A DNA stretch of 56,188 bases from UMGS1387 sp045539625 (lineage in GTDB: Bacteria > Bacillota > Clostridia > Oscillospirales > CAG-382). The position numbers were made by a program, and so were the translations under genes. Where the stretch lies: NCBI GenBank assembly GCA_045539625.1, contig JAZQFS010000120.1:1-56188 (forward strand), given 5' to 3'. Below are positions 41,430 through 50,424 of the stretch, piece by piece (the first letter of the stretch is position 1; every line of letters begins with the position of its first letter). Under the pieces are notes generated by a model that saw only the letters and a list, made by a program, of their open reading frames with translations, made no database searches and was not told where the DNA came from.

Positions 41430-42872
41430 TCAAGAAAAGAATGTCTTTTCCGAATGAGTGCAAACCGATAAAACCATACCTGTGGCAATAAAACAGCTGA
41501 GAACGGAAGATCCGCCGTAGCTTAGGAAGGGGTAGGTAATACCGATAACAGGCATAATTCCAAGACACATACCGACGTTTTCTATGACCTGAATCATAAA
41601 CATTGAAGCAACGCCCACACAGATGTAGGAGCCTGTAGTGTTGCCGCACTTCATTGCAATACGTATAATCCTGTAAATCATAAAGCAGGTAATGCCCAGA
41701 ATGAGTACAGAGCCGATAAAGCCGAATTCCTCGCAGATTGTTGAGAAAATCATATCCGTGTGCTTGGCGGGCAGGTGACCGCTTATGCCTTGCGTTACCG
41801 TACCCTGCATATAGCCCTTGCCGAAAAATCCACCGTTGCCTATAGCTGTCTGACTTCTTAATTGCTGGTATCTTATGCCTGTGCCAAGGGGATCGATTGA
41901 CTCGTCAAAGCACATAAGAATTCTGTCCTTCTGATATTGGCTGAGCCTTGCCCATAAAAAGGGCGAAGCACACAGAATGAACGACGCACCTGCAATGTAG
42001 TACCACATGCTGATGCCTGCGGCAAAGCACATACTGATAAAAATAACAAGGAATATTGTAAGCGAGCCCAAGTCCTTCTGAAGCAGAACAAGCCCGAAGA
42101 TAAGCCCTGCGTGTATGGCAAGTGAAAAGACGGTGGAGAACTTGTGCATTTTGTCTCGCACCTGACCGAGATGAACGGCAAAGCTGAAGATAAATAAAAG
42201 CTTTGCAAACTCAGAGGGCTGAATTTTGATAAAGCCAAGGTCAATCCAGTTGGCGTTTGTGGCATCGGTGACGCTTGAGCCGAAAATAAAGGTTATCAGC
42301 AGAAGCGCTATGTTTATGCCGATTATGTAGCGGTATTTTGAAGCAAGACTTCTGTAGTCGGTAACCGATAAAAGAACGGCAATAAAAACGCCAAGTATCA
42401 CGCCAAAGCTTTGTATTATGAGAAATCTTGACCCGCCCAGAGTGTGTGCTGCACTGTTGACGGCGGCAACACCGAAGACGGCAAGGAACAGCACCGATAA
42501 AGCAAAGAAAATGTCAATTTCCGAAAGAAGAGATTTTACCTGTGAAATAACCCACTTTTTCTTTTGGACAATGGGATCCTTTGGGGCTGTTGGAATGGGA
42601 GGCGCGGACTTTAACGTAAGATTTCTTACGGCGTGCCTTTTCTTTGGCTTTGTGTCGTTTGGAACAAAGCTCTTCTTTCTTCTCTGTGCCTCAATGGGCG
42701 ACAGAACACGGGAAGAGTTGGAGGTGTCAACCATGTTGCTGGTGATAATGCTGATGCGTATGCCGTCACCGAAGGTTTTGCGGGCAATGCTTACGTTTTC
42801 ACCTGATTCGCCGTCAGAGGAAGCTTTGGATATTTTAATGTTGTTCTTTTTTATCTTGAATTTTCCTTGCAT
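41430..42872 (-). CDS. SEDS peptidoglycan polymerase, RodA/FtsW family
   Basis: SEDS proteins polymerise glycan strands from lipid II in the membrane. The 480-residue product has a long basic N-terminal cytoplasmic tail (about 1-110) and then about ten membrane helices. It carries the family signatures NWIDLGFIKIQPSEFAKLL, LLQKDLGSL, RYQQLRSQTAIGNGGFFGKG and HTDMIFSTICEEFGFIG, ending with PFLSYGGSSVLSCFIATG. The D and E residues in DLGS and the P-S-E motif look intact. RodA is more likely than FtsW, but a separate class B PBP is not in the window. The tail is unusual in length. Confidence 0.9.
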   Translation of the reverse strand: MQGKFKIKKNNIKISKASSDGESGENVSIARKTFGDGIRISIITSNMVDTSNSSRVLSPIEAQRRKKSFVPNDTKPKKRHAVRNLTLKSAPPIPTAPKDPIVQKKKWVISQVKSLLSEIDIFFALSVLFLAVFGVAAVNSAAHTLGGSRFLIIQSFGVILGVFIAVLLSVTDYRSLASKYRYIIGINIALLLITFIFGSSVTDATNANWIDLGFIKIQPSEFAKLLFIFSFAVHLGQVRDKMHKFSTVFSLAIHAGLIFGLVLLQKDLGSLTIFLVIFISMCFAAGISMWYYIAGASFILCASPFLWARLSQYQKDRILMCFDESIDPLGTGIRYQQLRSQTAIGNGGFFGKGYMQGTVTQGISGHLPAKHTDMIFSTICEEFGFIGSVLILGITCFMIYRIIRIAMKCGNTTGSYICVGVASMFMIQVIENVGMCLGIMPVIGITYPFLSYGGSSVLSCFIATGMVLSVCTHSEKTFFS

Positions 42873-42911
42873 GGTGTCCTCCTTTCACAACAATTGAAAT
42901 GATATATGAAC

Positions 42912-42940
42912 ATTATACTATAGATTTTAAAATAAGTAAA
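42912..42940 (-). promoter_or_regulatory. Promoter of the SEDS gene
   Basis: On the minus strand TTTACT (42940-42935), a 17-bp spacer and TATAAT (42917-42912) lie 39 bases before the start. Confidence 0.7.
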
Positions 42941-42968
42941 TGCTAAAATATAAATTTTATAAATATGC

Positions 42969-42997
42969 TTGAAAAACATACCGTGTGCTGATATAAT
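42969..42997 (+). promoter_or_regulatory. Promoter of the gene at 43017
   Basis: TTGAAA (42969-42974), a 17-bp spacer and TATAAT (42992-42997) lie 19 bases before the GTG start. It is divergent from the SEDS promoter. Confidence 0.7.
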
Positions 42998-43016
42998 AAT
43001 ATCGGAGGCGATTTGT

Positions 43017-43673
43017 GTGAATGAATACGTAAACGAAAATGCGGATATATTTGATGATACTCCCAAAAAACAGAATATATTTGTAAGAATACTCAAGTGG
43101 CTGTGCAGCGGCATAATTCTGCTTATCTGCGGAATTCTTTTTGTAAGATGCCTTGGCAGTGCTGACCATAAAATTGTAAAAAAAGTGCTTATGAATGAGG
43201 CTTTTTATGAAGCATATGAAAATGATGCCGACAGTCTTAAGGTCGAAAAATACGGTATGCAGTCGCCGTGGGTGTCAATAAGACAGGGAAGACTTGTGGA
43301 ATTCAATGAGCTTTACTATATTCCGCTTTTGGAGCAGATGCAGTTTTCAATAAAGTATAATGAAGATTTGCCTCTTTGCGAGTACAGCTCAATGCCCTTC
43401 AGATTAAAGCTTACAGATGAAGAAGGAAATGAGTATACACAGTATTGGTATGAAGAAGCACAGAGAGAAAGATATAAGTATGTAAGAGTGTGCTTTGAGA
43501 ATATAGATATATATACCGATAAGATAAACGAAAACGGTGAGGAAGTACGCCATACATATACGCTTAATATGGAAATAATCGACGGCGAGGGCGGATATAA
43601 GCATCTTTGCACCTATAAACTTTATGACGGTAAAACGGTGTGCAAAAACGTAGAATATAAGGTGGAAGAATGA
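43017..43673 (+). CDS. Single-pass membrane protein of unknown function
   Basis: The 218-residue protein starts at GTG 43017, with CGGAGG 8 bases upstream; a longer frame from 42969 would start inside the promoter. A short cytoplasmic N-terminus precedes one membrane helix (about 25-45, LKWLCSGIILLICGILFVRC). About 170 mostly beta-rich residues, which would be outside the cell, follow. The stop overlaps the start of the LacI gene by 4 bases. The pair is co-translated, although a membrane protein and a LacI regulator make an odd operon. No family is recognised. Confidence 0.65.
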   Translation: MNEYVNENADIFDDTPKKQNIFVRILKWLCSGIILLICGILFVRCLGSADHKIVKKVLMNEAFYEAYENDADSLKVEKYGMQSPWVSIRQGRLVEFNELYYIPLLEQMQFSIKYNEDLPLCEYSSMPFRLKLTDEEGNEYTQYWYEEAQRERYKYVRVCFENIDIYTDKINENGEEVRHTYTLNMEIIDGEGGYKHLCTYKLYDGKTVCKNVEYKVEE

Positions 43674-44674
43674 AGAAGGTAACACTTTCCGATATAGCAC
43701 AAAGAACGGGATATTCGATTAATACCGTGTCCCATGCGTTAAAGGATAAAAGCGATATTTCCGATAAAACAAAAAAGCTGATACGGAATGTTGCAAAGGA
43801 AATCGGATATATCGGCAACTCCAGTGCAAGCTTTCTCAGAAGCGGAAAGAGTAAGAGCGTTGCCGTAATTGTCAGCGATATATCAAACCCTCACTTTTCC
43901 ATAATGATTAAGGAGATTGAGGGACATCTGAGAAAATCGGGGTACTCTGCAATTGTGCTAAACACCGATGAAGATGAGGAAACGGAATATGAGGCAATTG
44001 TGTCGTCACTTGAAAAGAATGTTGACGGAGTAATAATCTGTCCCGTGCAGAAAAGTGAAAAAAATATTGAGTTTCTTGAAAAAACGGAAGTGCCCTTTGT
44101 GCTTCTCGGCAGAAGATTTGTTGATAAAAAATGGGACTATGTTGTGTGCGATGATGAAAACGGAGGCTTTGTTGCCGCCAAAGGATTGCTTGGTATGGGA
44201 CATAAGAAAATACTGTACCTTTCGGGACCTGAGCATATTTCATCGTCACGAGAAAGACTTGCAGGCATAAAAAGAGCCTTTTCACAAAGTAAATATAAGG
44301 ATGTACGGCTTTATGAGCTGACAGTCCCTGCGGTGTTTCTCGGTGATGAGGGAGCAATGGTTGAAATGCTCTCACGCTATGATGACTGCAGTGCAATAAT
44401 AGCTTTCAGCGATATGGTGGCACTGGAGGTTTGTCATGCACTTAAGCTGATGAAAAGACGTGTTCCCGAGGACGTGTCGGTGGTGGGCTTTGATAATATT
44501 GTTTCAAAGTTTTATCTGCCTCTTATGCTGTCGTCGGTGTCCTCGTCAAAAACAAATATGTCGGGCTCGGTTGTAGATATTCTTATGAAAAAAATCGACG
44601 GTGACGACAATAAGCATTACTCAGTGGTGCTTCCCACAAAGCTTATACTGAGAGAAACTACGGCAAAATTGTAA
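43670..44674 (+). CDS. LacI-family sugar-responsive repressor
   Basis: The 334-residue protein has the LacI helix-turn-helix (1-55, VTLSDIAQRTGYSINTVSHA) with its hinge helix near SSASFLRSGKS. A periplasmic-binding-protein-like effector domain follows (VAVIVSDISNPHFSIMIKEI, VDGVIICPV, GHKKILYLSGPEHISSSRERLAG, VPEDVSVVGFDNI). Such proteins sense sugars or sugar derivatives. It lies 95 bases before the glycyl radical enzyme operon. A LacI-style operator sits just after that operon's -10, so it most likely controls it. Confidence 0.93.
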   Translation: MKKVTLSDIAQRTGYSINTVSHALKDKSDISDKTKKLIRNVAKEIGYIGNSSASFLRSGKSKSVAVIVSDISNPHFSIMIKEIEGHLRKSGYSAIVLNTDEDEETEYEAIVSSLEKNVDGVIICPVQKSEKNIEFLEKTEVPFVLLGRRFVDKKWDYVVCDDENGGFVAAKGLLGMGHKKILYLSGPEHISSSRERLAGIKRAFSQSKYKDVRLYELTVPAVFLGDEGAMVEMLSRYDDCSAIIAFSDMVALEVCHALKLMKRRVPEDVSVVGFDNIVSKFYLPLMLSSVSSSKTNMSGSVVDILMKKIDGDDNKHYSVVLPTKLILRETTAKL

Positions 44675-44681
44675 AATCCTA

Positions 44682-44726
44682 TTGACAAATGCCGTAAATT
44701 GTGGCACAATAACATTAACGATAATG
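44682..44726 (+). promoter_or_regulatory. Promoter and LacI-like operator of the glycyl radical enzyme operon
   Basis: TTGACA (44682-44687), a 17-bp spacer and CACAAT (44705-44710) are seen. CATTAACGATAATG (44713-44726) is an imperfect palindrome with a central CG, 6 of 7 half-site bases matching, as LacI-family operators have. It lies where a repressor would block transcription start. Confidence 0.7.
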
Positions 44727-44769
44727 GAAACTTTACATACAGTCAAATTTAACCATAGGAGGAAGAGTA

Positions 44770-46740
44770 ATGACAGACAGACTTTATAATTACGTGCTGA
44801 ATAAAGAGCATCATAAGTTCAGACATCACCTTGATGTAAAATTCGATGATAATATGAGTGCCGTTGAAAGAATGACATACCGCTTTGAACAGATGGCAAA
44901 GGCGGAAGCGCCTCACATTCTGCCTGACGAAAAGATTTGCTTCGTAAGAACGGTAGAAAATCACTGCGATATTTATACAGAGGAAGAATGGAAAAAAATC
45001 AAGGAAAAGCACTTTATCCATGAGCTTGGATATATTTCAAACCTGTCTCCCAACTATGAAAGAGTAATAAAGGACGGTCTTGAAAAATCAAAGGAAAATG
45101 CAGATGAATACGGTGTGCGTATTATTGATGCAATTCTTGACCTTGCCGACAGATATAAGAAGGAAGCTGAAAAAGAGGGCAGAGATGATATTGCGGCAGT
45201 GCTGTCAAAAGTTCCTGCAAAGGGAGCGGAAACCTTCCGTGAAGCACTTCAGATGATGAGAATTATCCACTATAGCCTGTGGCTTGAGGGTGATTATCAT
45301 AATACCGTAGGACGCTTTGATCAGTATATGTATCCTTATCTTAAGGCTGACCTTGAAAAGGGCATACTTACAAAGGACGAGGCTTATGAGCTTCTTTGTG
45401 ACTTTTTCCTTTCCTTTAATAAAGACAGCGATATTTACGTTGGCGTACAGCAGGGCGATAACGGTCAGAGCATGGTGCTGGGAGGAATCACAAAGGACGG
45501 CAATGACGGCTTCAATCTTCTTTCGGAAATGTGCCTTGAAGCAAGCGGCAGACTTTTAATGATTGATCCCAAAATCAACCTGAGAGTAAGTAAGAAAACA
45601 CCAATAGATGTGTTTGAAAAGGCAAGTAAGCTTACAAAAGCAGGTCTTGGATTTCCGCAGTATTCCAACGATGACATAGTGATTGATGCTCTTGTGGAAA
45701 TGGGCTATGACATAGAGGACGCAAGAAACTACGTTGTTGCGGCTTGCTGGGAATTTATTGTGCCTTCGGTTGGTGCGGATGTAGCAAATATCGGAGCGCT
45801 TTCCTTCCCGAGAGTAATTGACAATGTGCTTCATAATGACCTTGTAAAGTGCGAGAGCTACGAAAAGCTGCTGACTTGCGTTGAAGACGAAATAAAAAAG
45901 CAGACGGCAGTAATATGCGGGAATATCAAGGATTTGTGGTTTGTACCGTCACCCTTTATGAATGTTTGCATGGACTGCAATATATATGAGGGCGGAAAGT
46001 ATAATAACTTCGGTATCCACGGAACGGGCATTGCTACGGCAACCGACTCACTTTATGCTTTGAAGAAGTATGTGTTTGATGAAAAGAAATACAGCAAGGA
46101 ACAGTTTATAAAGGCAGTTGATGAGGACTTTGCAAATGATTCCGAGCTTCTGTCGCTTCTCAGAAATGAAACTGATAAAATGGGCTATGATAACGACGAG
46201 GTTGATACAATTTCGGTGCAGCTTCTCGGTATGTTTGCAGACAGTCTTGCAGGTAAGATAAACTGCCGCGGCGGAAAATTCAGAGCGGGAACAGGTTCTG
46301 CCATGTTCTACCTTTGGCACGCCGACGAGATAGGCGCTTCTCCCGACGGAAGAAGAAAGGGAGAGCCCTTCGGAACAAACTTCTCGGCAAGTATCTTTGC
46401 AAAAATCCCGGGTCCCTTCTCTGTTATCAAGTCCTTTACCAAGCAGCCCTTTGATAAAGCTTGTAACGGCGGACCTCTCACCATGGAATTTGCTTCGTCA
46501 ATGTTTAATGATGAGGACAGCATAAAGAAGGTAGCAATGCTTGTAAAGAGCTTTGTAGACCTTGGCGGACATCAGCTTCAGCTTAATGCGGTAAATCTTG
46601 AAAAGCTTAAGGACGCAAAGAAACACCCCGAAAACCACAGACAGCTTGTAGTGCGTATCTGGGGCTGGAGTGCATACTTTGTAGAGCTTGATGAAAAGTT
46701 CCAGGATCACGTGATGTTAAGACAAGAATACAGCCTATGA
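44770..46740 (+). CDS. Glycyl radical enzyme of unassigned substrate
   Basis: The 656-residue protein carries the glycyl radical loop R629-I-W-G632-W-S-A-Y-F, matching RxxGxSAxF. It also carries the active-site cysteine in AACWEF (Cys326, Glu328), a C-x-E arrangement found in dehydratases and C-N or C-S lyases of this family, not in pyruvate formate-lyase. The phrase SPDGRRKGEPFGTNFSAS (524-541) replaces the common ATPDGR segment. The length is below the usual 780-850. The residue after the radical glycine is Trp where Tyr is usual. The enzyme is oxygen-sensitive and cytoplasmic. The adjacent activase (4-base overlap), GH36-like and LacI genes point to a sugar-derived substrate. Assignment to a known reaction is not possible from sequence alone. 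Confidence 0.9.
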   Translation: MTDRLYNYVLNKEHHKFRHHLDVKFDDNMSAVERMTYRFEQMAKAEAPHILPDEKICFVRTVENHCDIYTEEEWKKIKEKHFIHELGYISNLSPNYERVIKDGLEKSKENADEYGVRIIDAILDLADRYKKEAEKEGRDDIAAVLSKVPAKGAETFREALQMMRIIHYSLWLEGDYHNTVGRFDQYMYPYLKADLEKGILTKDEAYELLCDFFLSFNKDSDIYVGVQQGDNGQSMVLGGITKDGNDGFNLLSEMCLEASGRLLMIDPKINLRVSKKTPIDVFEKASKLTKAGLGFPQYSNDDIVIDALVEMGYDIEDARNYVVAACWEFIVPSVGADVANIGALSFPRVIDNVLHNDLVKCESYEKLLTCVEDEIKKQTAVICGNIKDLWFVPSPFMNVCMDCNIYEGGKYNNFGIHGTGIATATDSLYALKKYVFDEKKYSKEQFIKAVDEDFANDSELLSLLRNETDKMGYDNDEVDTISVQLLGMFADSLAGKINCRGGKFRAGTGSAMFYLWHADEIGASPDGRRKGEPFGTNFSASIFAKIPGPFSVIKSFTKQPFDKACNGGPLTMEFASSMFNDEDSIKKVAMLVKSFVDLGGHQLQLNAVNLEKLKDAKKHPENHRQLVVRIWGWSAYFVELDEKFQDHVMLRQEYSL

Positions 46741-47519
46741 CAGGATGGGTTTTCGATATTAAAGAGTGCAGCGTCCACGACGGACCGGGAATGAGAACGA
46801 CAGTCTTTCTTAAAGGCTGTCCGCTCAGGTGCGTTTGGTGTCATAATCCCGAGGGACTTGATACAAAGCCTTGCCTTATGGTCAAGCACACCCTGTGCCA
46901 AAGGTGCGGCCTTTGCAAAAAAGGCTGCAGCCATGATGAATGCAGGGCTTTTGACAGATGTGTGCATGCCTGTCCCAACGGAGCACTTAGCGTTGCGGGA
47001 AAAGAGTATGAAGCACGTCAGCTTGCACAGATACTTATGAAAAATAAGGTGTTCTTTGATGCATCGGGCGGCGGCGTTACATTTTCAGGCGGTGAGCCTT
47101 TGATGCAGGCTGATTTTCTTGTGGAAACAGCATCATACCTTGACACGCATATTGCAATAGAAACAAGCGGTTATGCAAATGAAGAGGTTTTCAAACGGGT
47201 TGTCGATAAGGTTGATTATGTAATTATGGACGTAAAGCTTGCCGACAGCGCACTTCATAAAAAGTATACGGGAGTTGAAAACCAAAAGATTCTTCGCAAC
47301 CTTGAAATACTGCAAAAAAGCGGAAAGCCGCACGAGCTGAGAACACCCCTTATACCAAAAATTACCGATACACGTGAAAACCTTTCGGCAATCGAAAAAC
47401 TTGCGGGAGCGTCAAAATGGGAAAAGATTCCTTATAATGCAATGGCAAGTCTTAAATACCCTATGATAGGAATGGAATATAAATACGATAAACTTGTTCA
47501 GGAGGAAGAAAAACAATGA
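46737..47519 (+). CDS. Glycyl radical enzyme activating radical-SAM protein
   Basis: The 260-residue activase installs the glycyl radical on its partner. It has the radical-SAM cluster motif CPLRCVWC (Cys28, Cys32, Cys35) and the flavodoxin-dependent activase pattern VHDGPGMRTTVFLKGC. A ferredoxin-like insert with cysteines at about 54, 57, 60, 64, 75 and 79 ends in CVHACPNGAL. FSGGEPLMQ and VDYVIMDVKLAD follow. The start overlaps the stop of the enzyme gene in ATGA and the stop overlaps the next start. The pairing is therefore secure and expression is coupled. Confidence 0.95.
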   Translation: MTGWVFDIKECSVHDGPGMRTTVFLKGCPLRCVWCHNPEGLDTKPCLMVKHTLCQRCGLCKKGCSHDECRAFDRCVHACPNGALSVAGKEYEARQLAQILMKNKVFFDASGGGVTFSGGEPLMQADFLVETASYLDTHIAIETSGYANEEVFKRVVDKVDYVIMDVKLADSALHKKYTGVENQKILRNLEILQKSGKPHELRTPLIPKITDTRENLSAIEKLAGASKWEKIPYNAMASLKYPMIGMEYKYDKLVQEEEKQ

Positions 47520-49411
47520 ATTTTATTGCAAAGCTTTTAACACAAAGCGGCACAGAATTACAGGCAAAGGTTTGCGAAAAACAGCTGGAAGAGGGCGTTT
47601 GTGCCGTATATATTGAAGGCAAGGCAGATATAGGTCTTAATGCCGAACACGGAGCAGATATTTCCTTTACTCTCGATAATATTGAAGGTATGACGGCACT
47701 TGAGAGAAATACTGAATATTGGTGCGAGCCCGTATTCACAAATGAATTTTCAGGTATACCCGACGAAACACAGATGCTTGTTGTAAAGCATAAGGACGGC
47801 ACATTTACCTTTGTGCTTCCCGTAGTCTCGGAAAAATACAGATGTACTCTTTACGGAGATGAAAAGGGAATCCATGCAAAGCTTTTCACATGGCTGGACG
47901 GCGTTGATGAAGTAAACGCACTTGCATTTACATATATGCACACAGACAACCCCGGTACAGCAGCTCCTCTTTGCTTTAAGCAGGCTCTTGCCGCTATGGG
48001 AAAGAATGTGCTTATGAGAGAAGAAAGAGAATACCCCGAAATTTTTGAATACCTCGGCTGGTGCAGCTGGGACGGCTTGCAGATAAGAGTAAGCGAAGAG
48101 GGACTTCTTGAAAAATGCCGTGAATTTAAGGAAAAGAATATTCCCGTAAGATGGACAATTATCGACGATATGTGGGCAACCATTCCTAAGTTCAATACCG
48201 AAAAGTATGACTCAAGACAGGAAATGTTCAAGCTTATGCACTCAAGTGCAATTGCAGACTTTGAAGCAGAGCCAAAACGCTTCCCCGACGGTTTGAAGCA
48301 TTGCATTTCAGAGATGAAAAAGTATATGACATGGGTTGGTATGTGGCACCCCACAACAGGCTATTGGTTCGGTATTGATCCCCAAAGCGAGCTTTTTACA
48401 AGATTTGAAAACAACCTTATGCTTACCGATGACGGCAGATATATCGTAAAGCCTACCTATGAAGACTATACATCTTTCCTTAACGGCTTCCATGAATTTC
48501 TTAAGGATTGCGGAACAGACTTTGTAAAGATTGATAATCAGGCTATGGTACGCCGTTACTATAAGCAAAAAGGAACGGTAGGCGAAATGGCAACAGCCAT
48601 TCATAATGCCATTGATAACAGTGCAAAGAAATACTTTGATGCAAAGCTTATCAACTGTATGGGCTGTGCCAGTGAAAATATCTGGAACAGACCGTTCAGC
48701 CCCGTTTCACGCTGCTCAGCTGACTTCCAGCCTGAGAATAAGGAGTGGTTCACTCACCATATTCTCCAGTGCTCATATACCTGCCTGCTTCAGGGACCTG
48801 TTATTTATTCCGACTGGGATATGTGGTGGTCAGGCGATGAACAGGCTGTTAAAAACAGCGTAATACGTTCTATCAGCGGCGGTCCTATCTATGTCAGCGA
48901 TGAAATCGGCAGAAGTGTAAGAGATATTCTTATGCCTCTGGTGCTCAATGACGGTAAGATTTTAAGATGCGAAAGACCTGCAACACCCACACTTGACTGC
49001 TTTGCAGATGACCCCAGAGTAAGCGGAAAAATCTTCAAGATTCAGAATCTTTGCGGAAACAGCGGTGCACTTGCCGTGTTCAACCTTGATCCTCATGAGG
49101 TAGAAACCAAGGGTACAATTTCACCTGACGATATTCCCAGTCTTGAAGGTGAAAAGTTTGCGGTTTACGAGCATGTGACAGGCGAAACCTTTACTATGAC
49201 AAAGGGCGAAAAAATGATTCTTGCCCTTGAAAACAGAGACGAATTCAAGCTTTATACCTTTACTCCCATTGTTGATGAATTTGCAGTTGTGGGACTTAAG
49301 GATAAGTTTATGTCACCTCTCACCGTCAAGAGCGTAAACGGAAGAGATTACGAGCTTTATGAAGAAGGCGTGTGCCTTGTTTATAAGGACGGAAAATTTG
49401 TGGAAGAATAA
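47516..49411 (+). CDS. GH36-like alpha-galactosidase or raffinose-synthase (Sip1) family protein
   Basis: The 631-residue protein has no signal peptide. The central barrel shows EYLGWCSWDGLQ (178-189), VRWTIIDDMW, the nucleophile Asp340 in FVKIDNQ, and the acid/base Asp403 with Arg399 in RCSADF (R-x3-D). This fits Sip1/raffinose-synthase-type members of family GH36. An N-terminal beta domain (about 1-165) and a C-terminal one (about 530-631) are typical. It overlaps the activase gene by 4 bases, so it is the third gene of the operon. It could cleave or transfer a galactosyl or galactosyl-inositol unit. Its presence beside the glycyl radical enzyme suggests the radical step acts on the released aglycone or sugar. 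Confidence 0.85.
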   Translation: MNFIAKLLTQSGTELQAKVCEKQLEEGVCAVYIEGKADIGLNAEHGADISFTLDNIEGMTALERNTEYWCEPVFTNEFSGIPDETQMLVVKHKDGTFTFVLPVVSEKYRCTLYGDEKGIHAKLFTWLDGVDEVNALAFTYMHTDNPGTAAPLCFKQALAAMGKNVLMREEREYPEIFEYLGWCSWDGLQIRVSEEGLLEKCREFKEKNIPVRWTIIDDMWATIPKFNTEKYDSRQEMFKLMHSSAIADFEAEPKRFPDGLKHCISEMKKYMTWVGMWHPTTGYWFGIDPQSELFTRFENNLMLTDDGRYIVKPTYEDYTSFLNGFHEFLKDCGTDFVKIDNQAMVRRYYKQKGTVGEMATAIHNAIDNSAKKYFDAKLINCMGCASENIWNRPFSPVSRCSADFQPENKEWFTHHILQCSYTCLLQGPVIYSDWDMWWSGDEQAVKNSVIRSISGGPIYVSDEIGRSVRDILMPLVLNDGKILRCERPATPTLDCFADDPRVSGKIFKIQNLCGNSGALAVFNLDPHEVETKGTISPDDIPSLEGEKFAVYEHVTGETFTMTKGEKMILALENRDEFKLYTFTPIVDEFAVVGLKDKFMSPLTVKSVNGRDYELYEEGVCLVYKDGKFVEE

Positions 49412-49423
49412 TTGAAATATAAT

Positions 49424-49447
49424 ACGGCTCGCCATTTGGCGAGCCGT
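49424..49447. terminator. Bidirectional terminator
   Basis: ACGGCTCGCC pairs perfectly with GGCGAGCCGT around ATTT, between the convergent GH36-like and AraC genes. Confidence 0.88.
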
Positions 49448-49468
49448 GTACTTTTTGAATGACTGTTT

Positions 49469-50305
49469 TCAGTAACTTCTGTATAGCTTTTTGTATTTAA
49501 GAGGAGTGCAGCCGTGTTTTTCTTTAAAAAACTTTATAAAATATGAAACCGAAGAAAAACCGCATTTCCATGAGACGGAAGTAATATCATCTTCTGTTGT
49601 CAGAAGTAAATCCTCGGATACGGAAATCCTGTAGTCGGAAATGTGACGGTGTAAGGATTTTCCCGTTGATTGCCTGATAATATTTGCAAGATAATATGGG
49701 TGGTATCCCAAATAAGCGGCAATGGATTTGTTGGATAAGCTGCTGTCGGCATAATTTCGGTGAATGTATTGGCGGACTTTGTCGAAAATTTCGGCATTGC
49801 CTGCACTTTTGCTCTTTCCGATGAGCTCCACAAGCAAAAGCTTTAGTGTGCCTGAAGCCATTTCACGGTAATAAGCAGGCTGATTGAAAAATAAAGTTGT
49901 TATTTTTGTAAGGTGCTGTGAAATGCCGATATCGCTAAAAAAACAGGGCTTTGAAAACTCCGAAGGAAACTCATATTTCAGGATTTTTTCTTCTTCGTAA
50001 TTCTCATATGCAGGGGTTGACAAACTGTTTTCAATGTGAGAAAATGTATCATAAAGATCGAAGTTCAGTGTAATTACTGTTGTTCCTTCTCCTGAAAAAT
50101 CGAGACTGTATTTTGTTCCCCCGGGCAGATACACGGCTGAGTCGTCCGTCATTTCAAAAATTTGGTCCGTTGTGATGATTCTGCCTTTGCCGCTTTGTAC
50201 ATAAAAAATACGGCAGTCATAGCAAAGCCTGTATTCCTTGCTTACCTTGAAATCAGTTGTTTTTTTTGCAAACCGTATAAAAGGATTCAACGAATGTAAA
50301 GCCAT
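49469..50305 (-). CDS. AraC-family regulator divergent from the GH109-like operon
   Basis: The 278-residue protein has an N-terminal cupin-type sensor (about 20-110, with DDSAVYLPGGTKYSLDF). A C-terminal AraC DNA-binding domain (about 175-275) has LSNKSIAAYLGYHPYYLANI and CGFSSVSYFIKFFKEKHGCTP. It is transcribed away from the MocA-like operon. Two direct repeats 21 bp apart lie between them, the arrangement AraC-type dimers bind. It is the likely activator of the downstream block. Confidence 0.9.
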   Translation of the reverse strand: MALHSLNPFIRFAKKTTDFKVSKEYRLCYDCRIFYVQSGKGRIITTDQIFEMTDDSAVYLPGGTKYSLDFSGEGTTVITLNFDLYDTFSHIENSLSTPAYENYEEEKILKYEFPSEFSKPCFFSDIGISQHLTKITTLFFNQPAYYREMASGTLKLLLVELIGKSKSAGNAEIFDKVRQYIHRNYADSSLSNKSIAAYLGYHPYYLANIIRQSTGKSLHRHISDYRISVSEDLLLTTEDDITSVSWKCGFSSVSYFIKFFKEKHGCTPLKYKKLYRSY

Positions 50306-50321
50306 AATAACCTCTGATAAA

Positions 50322-50385
50322 TCTTTGCTTTTTTATATTTTGTCTTTGCTTTTTGTTACATTGTAACACATTTTACCTGTATAAT
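50322..50385 (+). promoter_or_regulatory. AraC-type direct repeats, TGTTACA palindrome and -10
   Basis: TCTTTGCTTTTT occurs at 50322-50333 and 50343-50354, 21 bp apart. TGTTACATTGTAACA (50354-50368) is a perfect palindrome. TTACAT (50356-50361), an 18-bp spacer and TATAAT (50380-50385) form a promoter with a weak -35. The arrangement matches an activator-dependent promoter. Confidence 0.7.
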
Positions 50386-50424
50386 CAAGATGTAAAAATT
50401 ACAATTTTTTGGAGGTTTGTTACT

